A DNA stretch of 64,000 bases, taken from contig CAMOIE010000004.1 of the NCBI GenBank assembly GCA_946615905.1, positions 120,921 through 184,920 of the forward strand, written 5' to 3'. Positions 1 through 7,563 of the stretch are shown piece by piece. Under the pieces are notes generated by a model. The model was not told where the DNA came from, made no database searches, and was given only the letters and a program-made list of their open reading frames with translations. Each line of letters opens with the position of its first letter. The stretch's first letter is position 1. Position numbers and translations under genes: made by a program. This DNA is from an uncultured Treponema sp. Lineage in GTDB: Bacteria > Spirochaetota > Spirochaetia > Treponematales > Treponemataceae.

Positions 1-2
1 TC

Positions 3-1394
3 GCGCATCGGTACTCAAATGCGGAAAGACCGCACTATGAGAGCGGCAAGGATTTCTATTACAGCATGAATTCCTTCACAAAAGAATATCCTGTGATAAT
101 GAGCACGACTTTTTCTTCAAGGGCGGCTCTCGGTGGAAGCAAAGATTTTCTGTTTGACTATGTGATTATGGACGAGGCAAGTCAAGTTGATGTCGTGACT
201 GGCGCGATAGCCATGTCTTGCTGTAAAAACGCCGTGATTGTCGGAGACAAAATGCAGTTACCGAATGTAATTCCAGAACAGCAAAAGTTGATAATCCAAA
301 AATATTTTGAAGCGGCACATATCGCAGACGGCTATAATTTTTTGAACAGTTTTTTGGCTTCGATTGAAAAAGTTTTGCCCAACACTCCGCAGACTCTTTT
401 ACGCGAGCATTATCGTTGTCATCCAAAGATAATTAATTTTTGCAATCAACAGTTTTACGGTGGAAAACTGTTGATAATGACAGAGGACAAAGGCGAGGAA
501 AATGTCTTACAGGCAGTTAAGACCGTCCCTGGAAATTTCTGCTCAGAGCATTACAATCAGCGTCAAATCGATGTCATAAAAAATGAAATTTTGCCACGCT
601 ATTCAGAAACGGAAATTAAAAATCTTGGAATCATCGCGCCCTACAACAATCAGACAAACGCCATAAAATCTCAGATACAGGGAATCGACAGCGACACCGT
701 GCATAAATATCAAGGACGGGAAAAGGACAACATCATAATAACGACCGTTGACAATAAGATTTCTGATTTTGCCGATGATGCGAATCTTATGAATGTCGCC
801 ATTTCTCGCGCAAAGAAAAAACTCGCTGTAGTTCTAAACGGCAACGAAGAATATAACAGGAACTATGAGGCACTTTTAAAATACATCGAGCATAACAATT
901 TCTCTGTCAGCGAGAGCAAATTGAATTCCATATTTGATTTTCTCTACACAAAAGAAAGCGTGGAAAAATTCAACTATCTTAGATCGATAAAGAAGATTTC
1001 CAAATTTAACAGCGAAAACGCGATGAACGATTTGCTCGCAAAAATCACAAGTGAAGAAAAATACTCAAAATTTGGCTTTGTCTTTGAGCTTCCCTTACGC
1101 GATATTGTATCGAAGAATTTTGTCGGAACACTGCCACAAGAACTTTCAGACTATGCAAGCCGAAGCTGGAGCCATGTTGATTTTACAATTTTCAACAAAG
1201 TTACAAAAGAAATCCTCTTTGGAATAGAAGTCGACGGATATACCTATCACAAAAGGGGAACGGTTCAGTCTGAGCGCGACAAGAAAAAAGACAGAATTTT
1301 CAGCGAATATCTTAAAATCGAACTTTTGCGATTTGGAACAAAGGGGTCAGATGAAGAGGAGATAATCAAGACGAAGTTCGATGAATTTCTTTAG
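3..1394 (+). CDS. SF1 (Upf1/Dna2-like) helicase C-terminal part with nuclease-like tail; 5' partial
   Basis: The frame is open to the window edge, so the gene starts upstream; the ATG at 66 is only an internal methionine. What is seen: a Walker B/motif II DEASQ near the left end, then helicase motifs typical of the DNA2/NAM7 group (REHYRCHP, NLGIIAPYNNQ, VHKYQGREKDNIIITTV, NVAISRAKKKL). After about residue 300 follows a separate C-terminal region ending with GIEVDGYTYH and RFG, which resembles the REase-like (MTES_1575/DUF2726) domains fused to such helicases. Family knowledge: these fusions are often found in defence or DNA-repair islands. Substrate and partners are not visible. The N-terminal half, including Walker A, is outside the window. 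Confidence 0.85.
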   Translation, partial: AHRYSNAERPHYESGKDFYYSMNSFTKEYPVIMSTTFSSRAALGGSKDFLFDYVIMDEASQVDVVTGAIAMSCCKNAVIVGDKMQLPNVIPEQQKLIIQKYFEAAHIADGYNFLNSFLASIEKVLPNTPQTLLREHYRCHPKIINFCNQQFYGGKLLIMTEDKGEENVLQAVKTVPGNFCSEHYNQRQIDVIKNEILPRYSETEIKNLGIIAPYNNQTNAIKSQIQGIDSDTVHKYQGREKDNIIITTVDNKISDFADDANLMNVAISRAKKKLAVVLNGNEEYNRNYEALLKYIEHNNFSVSESKLNSIFDFLYTKESVEKFNYLRSIKKISKFNSENAMNDLLAKITSEEKYSKFGFVFELPLRDIVSKNFVGTLPQELSDYASRSWSHVDFTIFNKVTKEILFGIEVDGYTYHKRGTVQSERDKKKDRIFSEYLKIELLRFGTKGSDEEEIIKTKFDEFL

Positions 1395-1423
1395 TGTTTT
1401 TAAGCGTGCATGAAAATGCTCAC

Positions 1424-1537
1424 CAAAAATAAAACCACCCTCACAGGTGGTTTTTGAAAAATTTGGATGGGCGGCGTATCCATCATATCAGGTTCCCTTT
1501 CGGGAGCGCAGGGTGCCTTTCCTGCTCGTCAAATTTC
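1424..1537 (-). ncRNA. putative structured small RNA (about 110 nt)
   Basis: A consensus promoter (1544-1572) fires leftwards into about 110 nt that end at the intrinsic terminator 1431-1455, with no room for a gene. By eye the RNA folds as a closing stem AAATTTG/CAAATTT around three hairpins: GCAGG/CCTGC, TCCC-GAAA-GGGA (a GNRA tetraloop) and GATGG/CCATC. I see no SRP domain IV, tmRNA or 6S features. It lies directly after a PBECR-type nuclease gene read in the same direction. Function unknown; it could also be the structured 3' end of that gene's transcript. Confidence 0.5.
1431..1455. terminator. bidirectional intrinsic terminator
   Basis: A 9-bp stem AAAACCACC/GGTGGTTTT with a 6-nt loop, followed by T-rich sequence on both strands. 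On the plus strand it ends the helicase gene; on the minus strand it ends the putative small RNA that begins near 1537. Confidence 0.8.
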
Positions 1538-1543
1538 ATCTTC

Positions 1544-1572
1544 AATATAACAGTGGATAGTCAATCCGTCAA
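1544..1572 (-). promoter_or_regulatory. sigma-70 promoter for the small RNA
   Basis: TTGACG (1572-1567), 17-bp spacer, TATATT (1549-1544) on the minus strand. The -35 box overlaps the stop codon of the preceding PBECR-type gene. Confidence 0.65.
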
Positions 1573-1937
1573 GTCTCTGGCGAAATCTTTTTTAGTCGCC
1601 CGCTTTTACAATATGCGTCTATTTTTGACTTTTTTACATCATACATAGTTGCGACATAATACAAACTTTTGTCCGCATCAAGTTTTATGCTGACAAAAAT
1701 ATCGTCCTTAAAGCACTTTACCAACTCGATTGCACCGTCCGTAAAACCCGCGTAGTCTGGGGAAGTGATTATTTCGGGCAGAAAATCAAGATATTTTGCT
1801 GCGACGAAGTGCTTCCGTTTTAGCAAATGTGCCAAAAGCCCTTTTGAACGAAAAATCGCAAAATTAGGCAGATTGAGTCCGAGCAACTCGTTGATTTTTG
1901 AGTTGAAATCTGAGATTTTCAGAAGTTTGTCGCTCAT
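1569..1937 (-). CDS. PBECR3-like nuclease-fold protein
   Basis: 122 residues from the ATG at 1937 (a TTG one codon earlier is also possible). The middle part, LPEIITSPDYAGF then IELVKCFKDDIFVSIKLD and YYVATMYDV, matches the pattern I know for PBECR-type domains (phage Barnase-EndoU-ColicinE5/D-RelE-like nucleases): an 'LPxIIxxPD' segment followed by alternating beta strands ending in a 'T-M-Y' strand. Such domains act as RNase toxins or as domains of phage and mobile-element proteins. It has no protein partner on its strand, but a putative small RNA starts at its stop codon. Assignment to PBECR3 rather than PBECR2 is a by-eye judgement. Confidence 0.6.
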   Translation of the reverse strand: MSDKLLKISDFNSKINELLGLNLPNFAIFRSKGLLAHLLKRKHFVAAKYLDFLPEIITSPDYAGFTDGAIELVKCFKDDIFVSIKLDADKSLYYVATMYDVKKSKIDAYCKSGRLKKISPET

Positions 1938-2014
1938 CAATAAAACTATAGCAGTAAAATAAATATCTGTCTGTAGTTTTCTGGCATGTGTAATTTTCCC
2001 CCCAAAAAAAACTC

Positions 2015-2071
2015 TGCCACAGTTTTGCCACAGCTTCTCGTTTGCTTTGCCACAGGGAACTGTTTTATAAT
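2015..2071 (+). promoter_or_regulatory. promoter with three phased TGCCACAG repeats
   Basis: TTGCTT (2042-2047), 18-bp spacer, TATAAT (2066-2071). TGCCACAG occurs at 2015-2022, 2026-2033 and 2048-2055, that is at 11- and 22-bp steps on one face of the helix; the third copy lies inside the spacer. They look like binding sites for a regulator of the downstream Fe-S membrane protein pair. Confidence 0.5.
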
Positions 2072-2082
2072 AGGTGCATAGA

Positions 2083-2205
2083 TATAGGGCGCTCCCCCGC
2101 CGGGAGTTCGGCTTCGCTCACCCACCGGCGGGTCGGGCTTTGCGGGGTTCCGCTATCGCTTCATTGCCTACGGCAACGCTTCGCGCCCCTACAATCCCTA
2201 GCGCA
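2083..2205. repeat. dispersed GC-rich intergenic repeat, copy 1
   Basis: G+C-rich non-coding stretch with CCGGCGGG, TCGGGCTTTGCGGGG and GGTTCCGCTAT blocks and ending CCCCTACAATCCCTAGCGC. The same blocks recur at 24304-24420 (CCCCTCCAATCCCTGGTGC) and 40948-41065. Confidence 0.7.
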
Positions 2206-2223
2206 TAAAAAGCGGAGGCTTTC

Positions 2224-2391
2224 ATGCAAAACTCACCCGAAAAAAATCATCGCACTCTTTCTCGCTTTGTTCCCGCGCTCGTTCTTTTGTTCGGAATCAC
2301 GCTCGTCGTTTTGGGCATCTTCCGCGGAGAAGTGGATGTCGTCTTGGGCAAGGCGACTCGAATCTGCCTTGAGTGCATAGGAATCGGCTGA
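2224..2391 (+). CDS. small CXXC membrane protein, CD1871A-like
   Basis: 55 residues. One hydrophobic helix (about residues 15-33, VPALVLLFGITLVVLGIF) is followed by a short soluble tail that ends RICLECIGIG, carrying a C-x2-C pair. Family knowledge: short CXXC proteins of this kind (CD1871A type) are encoded directly upstream of NapH/YccM-like 4Fe-4S membrane proteins, as here, where the next ATG lies 1 nt after the stop. The pair probably forms a membrane redox unit. Its electron donor and acceptor are unknown. Confidence 0.75.
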   Translation: MQNSPEKNHRTLSRFVPALVLLFGITLVVLGIFRGEVDVVLGKATRICLECIGIG

Positions 2392-2392
2392 T

Positions 2393-3241
2393 ATGGAAAA
2401 GACACAAACTCGAATGAAACGACACGGAAAAATCCGCCTTGTCACGCAAGCCTTAGTCGCGGCGTTCTCGAACGGCTATGTGAAGGGCTTTGCCGAAGGC
2501 CACATTTTTGAAGGAAGCACAAAATCGCTCTGCGTTCCGGGGATGAACTGCTATTCCTGTCCGGGTGCGCTTGCCTCTTGTCCAATCGGCTCTTTGCAGG
2601 CACTCTTGAACGCGCGGGATTTTAAAATCTCGCTCTATGTCGCAGGTCTCCTCGTCATTTTTGGAACGATCTTCGGCCGCTTCGTCTGCGGATTTTTGTG
2701 TCCATTCGGGCTTGTGCAGGATCTTCTTTATAAAATTCCGTTCGTGAAAAAAATCCGCCGCCTTCCGCTGGAGAACGTGTGGCGAAAAATGAGGTTCGTT
2801 TTCCTCGTCGTGTTCGTGATTCTGCTCCCCGCCTTTTACGCTGACTTTACGGGGCTTGGAGAACCCTGGTTCTGCAAGTTCGTCTGCCCGGTCGGCACGC
2901 TCGAAGGCGGAATCCCGCTCGTGCTTTTGAATGGGGCGATGCGCGGAGCTGCCGGCTTTTTGTTCCGCTGGAAACTCGCGATTTTGGTTTTGACGCTTTT
3001 TTCTTCTATTATAATCTACCGTCCGTTTTGTCGCTACGTCTGCCCGCTCGGTGCGGTTTACGGAGTTTTCAACAAAATCTCGTTCTATCGATTCAAAATC
3101 GACAGCGAAAAATGCACCAAGTGCGGACTCTGCCAAAAGACCTGCAAGCTCGACATTCCCGTCTGGAAAAATCCCAACAGCGTGGACTGCATCCGCTGCG
3201 GAGACTGCAAGGCGGCCTGCCCGCACGGGGCGATAAGGTAG
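2393..3241 (+). CDS. polytopic 4Fe-4S membrane protein (NapH/YccM-like)
   Basis: 282 residues. Two CxxxCP-type motifs facing the membrane (CGFLCPFG near residue 103, CKFVCPVG near 164, CRYVCPLG near 219) lie between hydrophobic helices, and the C-terminus holds two ferredoxin-type motifs (CTKCGLCQKTC and CIRCGDCKAACPHG). This is the classic NapH/CcoG/YccM layout: a quinol- or ferredoxin-linked membrane electron carrier with two cytoplasmic [4Fe-4S] clusters. It is cotranscribed with the small CXXC protein upstream. The physiological partner cannot be read from the sequence. Confidence 0.85.
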   Translation: MEKTQTRMKRHGKIRLVTQALVAAFSNGYVKGFAEGHIFEGSTKSLCVPGMNCYSCPGALASCPIGSLQALLNARDFKISLYVAGLLVIFGTIFGRFVCGFLCPFGLVQDLLYKIPFVKKIRRLPLENVWRKMRFVFLVVFVILLPAFYADFTGLGEPWFCKFVCPVGTLEGGIPLVLLNGAMRGAAGFLFRWKLAILVLTLFSSIIIYRPFCRYVCPLGAVYGVFNKISFYRFKIDSEKCTKCGLCQKTCKLDIPVWKNPNSVDCIRCGDCKAACPHGAIR

Positions 3242-3336
3242 AAGTCGGGTTCAAAATTTTCTGTTGTTTAATTCCATGATTTTGAATATACTTAAATTAC
3301 TTTAATCTCACTTCATTTTTTTTACGGAGTTGACTT

Positions 3337-4209
3337 ATGGAAAAACTTAGAATTTTACTTGCAAAAGGAAGAATTTACGAATCAGTTTACAAACTTTTGA
3401 ACGATGTAGGAATTACAATTTCCCTGCCCGACCGAACATACTTTCCGACAACAAACCAAAAGGATCTGGCCTTTCAGGTCGTAAAACCTCAGATTACTTC
3501 TGCCCTTTTGGCAAAAGACAAGGCCGACATAGGTTTCTCTGGCAAGGACTGGGTTTTTGAAAACGGAGTTCAGGACAAAGTTGAAGAAATCATGGACTTG
3601 GGTTTTGATCCGGTAAGAATAATCGCGGCCGTTCCAAATTCAGTTGACTACGAAAAACTGATTAAAGGCCCGGTGACAATCGCAACTGAATATCAAAATC
3701 TCAGCAAGAAGTGGGTTGATGACAAAAAACTCGATGGAACGATTTTCCGCACATGGGGAACTTCCGAAGGATTCGTTCAGGACAATGAAGAAGCCCTGGC
3801 CCAAATCCTGATTGACAATACTTCAACAGGCTCATCTTTGAGAGCTAACAATCTTAAAATCGTGGACACAATCATGGAATCTTCCACGAGAATGTACGCC
3901 TCAAAAGAAGCCCTAAAAGATCCGGCGAAAAAGCAGAAAATCATGGAGCTGAAAATGCTTTTCCAGGCGGTCCTTTCTGCCAGAGGCAAAGTCATGCTGG
4001 AAATGAATGTTTCAAAAGACAAATTTGACCAGCTTGTAAAAGGACTCCCCTCAATGAGAAGCCCGACTGTCAGCCCGCTTTTCGGAGACTCTGGCTATGC
4101 GGTAAAAATCGCAGTTGCAAAGAGCGAGGTCCCGACACTTTTGCCCAAACTCCAGCAGCTCGGCGCAACCGACATTTTGGAATATGAACTTAGAAAAGTT
4201 CTTCCGTAA
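3337..4209 (+). CDS. hisG: ATP phosphoribosyltransferase, long form
   Basis: 290 residues, the length of the long (HisZ-independent) HisG. It catalyses the first step of histidine synthesis, ATP + PRPP to phosphoribosyl-ATP. Visible are the N-terminal LRILLAKGRIYES, the DIGFSGKDWV segment and the PRPP-binding stretch around LIDNTSTGSSLRANNL, then a C-terminal ACT-like regulatory domain (about residues 215-290, SPTVSPLFGDSGYAVKIAV), expected to bind histidine as feedback inhibitor. A GGAG lies 7 nt before the ATG. hisB follows after 14 nt. Confidence 0.95.
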   Translation: MEKLRILLAKGRIYESVYKLLNDVGITISLPDRTYFPTTNQKDLAFQVVKPQITSALLAKDKADIGFSGKDWVFENGVQDKVEEIMDLGFDPVRIIAAVPNSVDYEKLIKGPVTIATEYQNLSKKWVDDKKLDGTIFRTWGTSEGFVQDNEEALAQILIDNTSTGSSLRANNLKIVDTIMESSTRMYASKEALKDPAKKQKIMELKMLFQAVLSARGKVMLEMNVSKDKFDQLVKGLPSMRSPTVSPLFGDSGYAVKIAVAKSEVPTLLPKLQQLGATDILEYELRKVLP

Positions 4210-4223
4210 ACATGGAGAAAAAA

Positions 4224-4844
4224 ATGGCACGCACAGCAACTATTGAACGCAAAACAGGTGAAACACAAATTTCGCTCACTCTGAATCTCGATGGCAATGG
4301 AAAATGTGATGTTAAAAATCCAATCGGTTTTTTTGACCACATGCTTCGTTCATTTTGTAAGCACGGACTCTTTGACTTGACCGGTGAAATCAAGGGAGAC
4401 TTGAACGTTGACCAGCACCACACAATCGAAGACACAGGAATCGTACTGGGAATGTGTTTTGCAAAAGCCCTCGGCGACTGTGCAGGCATTTTCCGGGCAG
4501 GTTCTTTTTTATACCCGATGGACGAGGCTCTTTTGCGTGCCGCTGTTGATTTTGGTGGAAGACCATTTTTAGTCTGTGATGCAAAGCTAGCTGGAATTCC
4601 ACTAGTTTCTATAGGAAATGACGGAAAAGAATCATCTTTCCAAACTGATTGTTTTGAAGATTTTTGGAACGGCTTTGTTCAAGCGGCCAAATGCAACTTG
4701 CATTTAGACACAATCCGCGGCCGCAGCGACCACCACAAAATGGAGGGCTTATTCAAGGCGGCCGCCAGAGCGATTCGCTCAGCAGTAGAAATCGACCCCC
4801 GCCGTCAGGGACAAATCCCCAGCACAAAGGGCCTTATTGTTTAA
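4224..4844 (+). CDS. hisB: imidazoleglycerol-phosphate dehydratase
   Basis: 206 residues from the ATG at 4224, chosen because GGAG lies 6 nt upstream; the in-frame ATG at 4212 has no ribosome site and itself contains that GGAG. Mono-functional HisB (no phosphatase domain). The metal-binding histidine motifs are clear: FFDHML, DQHHTIEDT and RSDHHKMEG. It converts imidazoleglycerol phosphate to imidazole acetol phosphate, the sixth step of histidine synthesis. It forms an operon with hisG. A dispersed repeat begins immediately after the stop. Confidence 0.95.
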   Translation: MARTATIERKTGETQISLTLNLDGNGKCDVKNPIGFFDHMLRSFCKHGLFDLTGEIKGDLNVDQHHTIEDTGIVLGMCFAKALGDCAGIFRAGSFLYPMDEALLRAAVDFGGRPFLVCDAKLAGIPLVSIGNDGKESSFQTDCFEDFWNGFVQAAKCNLHLDTIRGRSDHHKMEGLFKAAARAIRSAVEIDPRRQGQIPSTKGLIV

Positions 4845-5081
4845 AATGCGGTAGGGATTGCAGGGTTGATGTCGCCATCCTTGGCTCCATCAACCCGACA
4901 CAAATCGCCTTGCGATTTCTGTCTCAGCTTTTCGCCGCCATCCTTGGCGGCTGTCTAATGCGGTAGGGATAGTAGGGGCCGCAAAGCGGAACGCCGCAAG
5001 GCGGTCGGAGCCGATAGGCGTAGCCCCGAATAGCTCGGCGACGAGAGGGAGCGGTGCGACCGAACGGCGACCGCCCAAGTT
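4845..5081. repeat. dispersed GC-rich intergenic repeats, copy 2
   Basis: Non-coding stretch between convergent genes. AATGCGGTAGGGAT occurs twice, at 4845-4858 and 4957-4970. The right end, CCGAACGGCGACCGCCCAAGTTCTT, resembles the right end of the copy at 22953-23088 and the junction at 61940-61955. Several internal inverted repeats (for example CCGCCATCCTTGGCGG) would give strong hairpins and may act as terminators. Confidence 0.7.
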
Positions 5082-5085
5082 CTTA

Positions 5086-5808
5086 TTAATATCCGTACTC
5101 AAGTTCACTTGCATCATCAAAGACTACTTTGACTTTTTCGACTCTGAGACTTGCGATATGTTTGTTAAACCAGACGGAATGTGAGACTCCCTTGAATGAC
5201 GCCCCTGTTTTTGTCGGATTTGAAATAGAAAGGGTTGTCGTTGACTTGTTGTCATTTTTGCTTGTAGCAACCTGAAAATCTTTTGTATAAGGGGTGATTG
5301 TCAAAAATACTTTCTGAATCAATTTGTCGGACTTGTTGGTAAATGCGAAATTTACGTCAACGGCACCACCTTCAGAAATTTCCCCTACATCCATCTGGTC
5401 AACCGTAATCGGGCGGTCTTCTTCCGGCAAAGAAATTTCAATTACAATATCCTTGCTTTTTGCTGAGAATGTATATTTATATTTTTTTCCGTTTGACGGC
5501 TTGATTGCGAAACACTCAAAGTCATTGAGCGAAGTAAGTTTATGGGCAAGAGGCTTGCGGATTGTTACAGTGTCGTCAAAGCCATCGAGCGAATTGGAAC
5601 CCATATCAAACCACTGGGTGTCCATGTAGGCGTAAAGGTAAAATTTGCAGTTGTCTTTGACCTTGTTTACCAACTTAAAATTACCAGAGTAGACACCTTC
5701 GATATCTTCTTTTGAAAAAATATAAGCATTCTTGTCTTTGTGCTTTGGCAGGGCGAATACGCTGACTGCTGCAAAAAAAGTAATTACAGCTAAAAAAATC
5801 TTTTTCAT
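5086..5808 (-). CDS. secreted protein of unknown function
   Basis: 240 residues from the ATG at 5808, chosen because AGGAG lies 6 nt upstream and because the protein then starts with a clear signal peptide (MKKIFLAVITFFAAVSVFA, cleavage near residue 19). The mature part is Lys/Asp-rich with beta-type sequence (DVNFAFTNKSDKLIQKVFLTI, about 150-175), suggesting an immunoglobulin-like or CARDB-like fold. Not recognised. It lies alone between two dispersed or promoter regions, convergent with hisB. Confidence 0.7.
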   Translation of the reverse strand: MKKIFLAVITFFAAVSVFALPKHKDKNAYIFSKEDIEGVYSGNFKLVNKVKDNCKFYLYAYMDTQWFDMGSNSLDGFDDTVTIRKPLAHKLTSLNDFECFAIKPSNGKKYKYTFSAKSKDIVIEISLPEEDRPITVDQMDVGEISEGGAVDVNFAFTNKSDKLIQKVFLTITPYTKDFQVATSKNDNKSTTTLSISNPTKTGASFKGVSHSVWFNKHIASLRVEKVKVVFDDASELEYGY

Positions 5809-5937
5809 AAGGAACTCCTCATTTTTTGTAAAGCGGTGATTTTTCCGCATAGAATAGAATCTATCACAAATAACAAACTTAGTCTTGCCTAGTGACTTTT
5901 TTTCTCTAAATTTAGTCTTACTAAAAATTTTGATTCA

Positions 5938-5966
5938 TTGTGCAAAAGACCGCCATTCACTATAAT
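5938..5966 (+). promoter_or_regulatory. leaderless promoter of hisA-hisIE
   Basis: TTGTGC (5938-5943), 17-bp spacer, TATAAT (5961-5966); the ATG at 5974 follows 7 nt later, so the RNA should begin at or next to the start codon. No ribosome site is possible. Confidence 0.75.
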
Positions 5967-5973
5967 TTTGCTT

Positions 5974-7272
5974 ATGGTTATCGCTTCTATCGATTTAAAA
6001 GACGGACACGTTGTCCAGCTGAAAAACGGAAAGGAACTCGTCCTCCAGCGTGACGATGCAGATTCCCTTATCGCAGATTTTAACAAGTACGGCGAAGTCG
6101 CAATCATCGACCTCGACCAGGCTCTGCGCCATACGGACGAAAAGGGAAACACGAAAAATACTGAATTGCTAAAAGCTCTCTTGCGCCACGGAAATGTCCG
6201 CGTGGGTGGCGGAATCAGGACTGCAAAAAAAGCCCGCGAGTTGATTTCTCTCGGAGCGGAAAAAGTCATAATCGGCTCTGCCGCTTGGAATCCAAATCCA
6301 AAAGCCGGCGAATCAGTCCTTAACACGGAATTTCTTGAGGACCTTTGCAAGACAATCGGAAAGCAGAGGGTAATAATCAGCGTTGACGCAATCCGCGGAA
6401 AAATCGCCGTAAAGGGTTGGACAGAGACTGTCGACATCGACTTGATTGACGGGGCTAAAGAGGCGGAAAAATACTGCTCAGAGCTTTTGTTCACCTGTGT
6501 TGAAAAAGAAGGCTGCATGGAAGGCACCGACATGGAGTCCTGTAAAAAACTCCGGAAGGCCGTAAAATGCCGTGTGGTCGCCGCAGGAGGGGTTAACACC
6601 CTCGCTCAGATAGTGGAGCTTGAAAAACTCGGCTGCGATGTCCAGCTTGGAATGGCCCTCTACACAGGAAAAGTCAGTCTCAAAGATTCATTTATAAACT
6701 GCTTGAACTGGGAAAAAGTTGACGGCATGATTCCGGTAATCGCCCAGTCTTCTGCCGGTGAAGTTTTGATGATGGGCTACTCAAACCGCGAGGCTCTCGA
6801 AAAGACTTTTGAACTTGGCAAAGTGACTTTTTTCAGCCGCACCCGCAATACCCTTTGGACTAAAGGCGAGACTTCCGGGAATTTCTTGGAGCTGGTAAAA
6901 GTCCGCGCCGACTGCGACCGCGACACAATTCTTGCCACTGTGATTCCACATGGACCGACTTGTCACACAGGCAGTTGGACTTGCTTTACTTCAGAAGCCG
7001 GAGAAAAATCTTCGCTTGAAAGACTTTTCGGCACAATTGCGGAGCGTTTCGCAAATCCGAGACCGGGAAGTTACACTGCCACACTCGACGCAAAACGAGT
7101 CCGCGAGAAAGTCATGGAGGAAGCCGAGGAACTTACCGAAGCCGATGGAAAAGACGAAGTTGTCTGGGAAGCCGCCGACCTGCTTTATTTTGTCAGCGTC
7201 TTGATGTACAAAGAAGGCGTTTCTTGGAAAGACGTTTACGATGAGCTTGACAAGCGTCACAAGGAAAAGTAA
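5974..7272 (+). CDS. hisA-hisIE: trifunctional histidine enzyme HisA-HisI-HisE fusion
   Basis: 432 residues. Residues 1-235 are a HisA-type (beta/alpha)8 barrel (IASIDLKDGHVVQL, VGGGIRTAKKA, SVDAIRGKIAVKGW, VAAGGVNT): isomerisation of ProFAR to PRFAR. About 240-335 is HisI, phosphoribosyl-AMP cyclohydrolase (GEVLMMGYSNREAL, ADCDRDTIL, GPTCHTGSWTCF, with the zinc cysteines). About 345-430 is HisE, phosphoribosyl-ATP pyrophosphatase (KVMEEAEEL, DLLYF). One chain thus covers steps 2, 3 and 4. HisIE fusions are common; having HisA in front is unusual. The ATG at 5974 fits the promoter and conserved HisA start; an upstream in-frame ATG would lie inside the promoter. Confidence 0.9.
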   Translation: MVIASIDLKDGHVVQLKNGKELVLQRDDADSLIADFNKYGEVAIIDLDQALRHTDEKGNTKNTELLKALLRHGNVRVGGGIRTAKKARELISLGAEKVIIGSAAWNPNPKAGESVLNTEFLEDLCKTIGKQRVIISVDAIRGKIAVKGWTETVDIDLIDGAKEAEKYCSELLFTCVEKEGCMEGTDMESCKKLRKAVKCRVVAAGGVNTLAQIVELEKLGCDVQLGMALYTGKVSLKDSFINCLNWEKVDGMIPVIAQSSAGEVLMMGYSNREALEKTFELGKVTFFSRTRNTLWTKGETSGNFLELVKVRADCDRDTILATVIPHGPTCHTGSWTCFTSEAGEKSSLERLFGTIAERFANPRPGSYTATLDAKRVREKVMEEAEELTEADGKDEVVWEAADLLYFVSVLMYKEGVSWKDVYDELDKRHKEK

Positions 7273-7275
7273 ATG

Positions 7276-7316
7276 AAAAAAGGGCTGCCTGCATTTTTTT
7301 GCGGACAGCCTTTTTC
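7276..7316 (+). terminator. intrinsic terminator after hisA-hisIE
   Basis: AAAAAGGGCTG...CAGCCTTTTT stem with a GC-rich inner part and a T-tract, 4 nt after the stop codon. Confidence 0.85.
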
Positions 7317-7350
7317 TTTTCCCTCTAGCTCAAGAATCAAGAAATCACTA

Positions 7351-7470
7351 TTAGAATGGAATGTCGTTGTCGGCGATGATTGGGCTTAACTTGTAAAATT
7401 CATTGTTACGGAAATCTGTCAGAAAGCCTAAAAAATGAATGTGTTTATCGGAAAATAACCGTAAAAACAT
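7351..7470 (-). CDS. possible 39-residue ORF ending in an SSB-like acidic tip
   Basis: An ATG at 7470 opens 39 codons that end with ...IIADNDIPF and a stop. The last residues copy the acidic C-terminal tip of single-stranded DNA-binding protein (D-D-D-I-P-F), the peptide that recruits repair and replication proteins. The rest does not look like SSB. There is no good ribosome site. It lies downstream of the HEPN/MNT pair on the same strand. It may be the decayed end of an ssb gene, a genuine small protein, or chance. Confidence 0.3.
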   Translation of the reverse strand: MFLRLFSDKHIHFLGFLTDFRNNEFYKLSPIIADNDIPF

Positions 7471-7563
7471 ATATGACAAATATTTCCAAAGTCGATTGGG
7501 AAGAAGATTCGTATCAGCAAGAATTACTTTTTGCTGATTAGAGTTTCACCTTGCACAAAGACC

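Noticed and set aside
1464..1530. TPP riboswitch on the minus strand, because of GGGAACCTGAT and GGATACGCCG
   Set aside because: The CTGAGA and GGGGTGC blocks are missing or in the wrong order and no gene lies downstream; only a short stretch is similar.
1454..1648. Plus-strand ORF of 64 codons
   Set aside because: No ribosome site; it crosses the terminator and the small RNA region and overlaps the opposite-strand gene.
2042..2380. Plus-strand ORF of 112 codons across the first dispersed repeat
   Set aside because: Arg/Ser-rich translation of a GC-rich repeat, and it overlaps the CXXC gene in another frame.
2453..3226. Minus-strand ORF of 257 codons opposite the Fe-S protein gene
   Set aside because: A shadow frame: the opposite strand encodes clear ferredoxin motifs.
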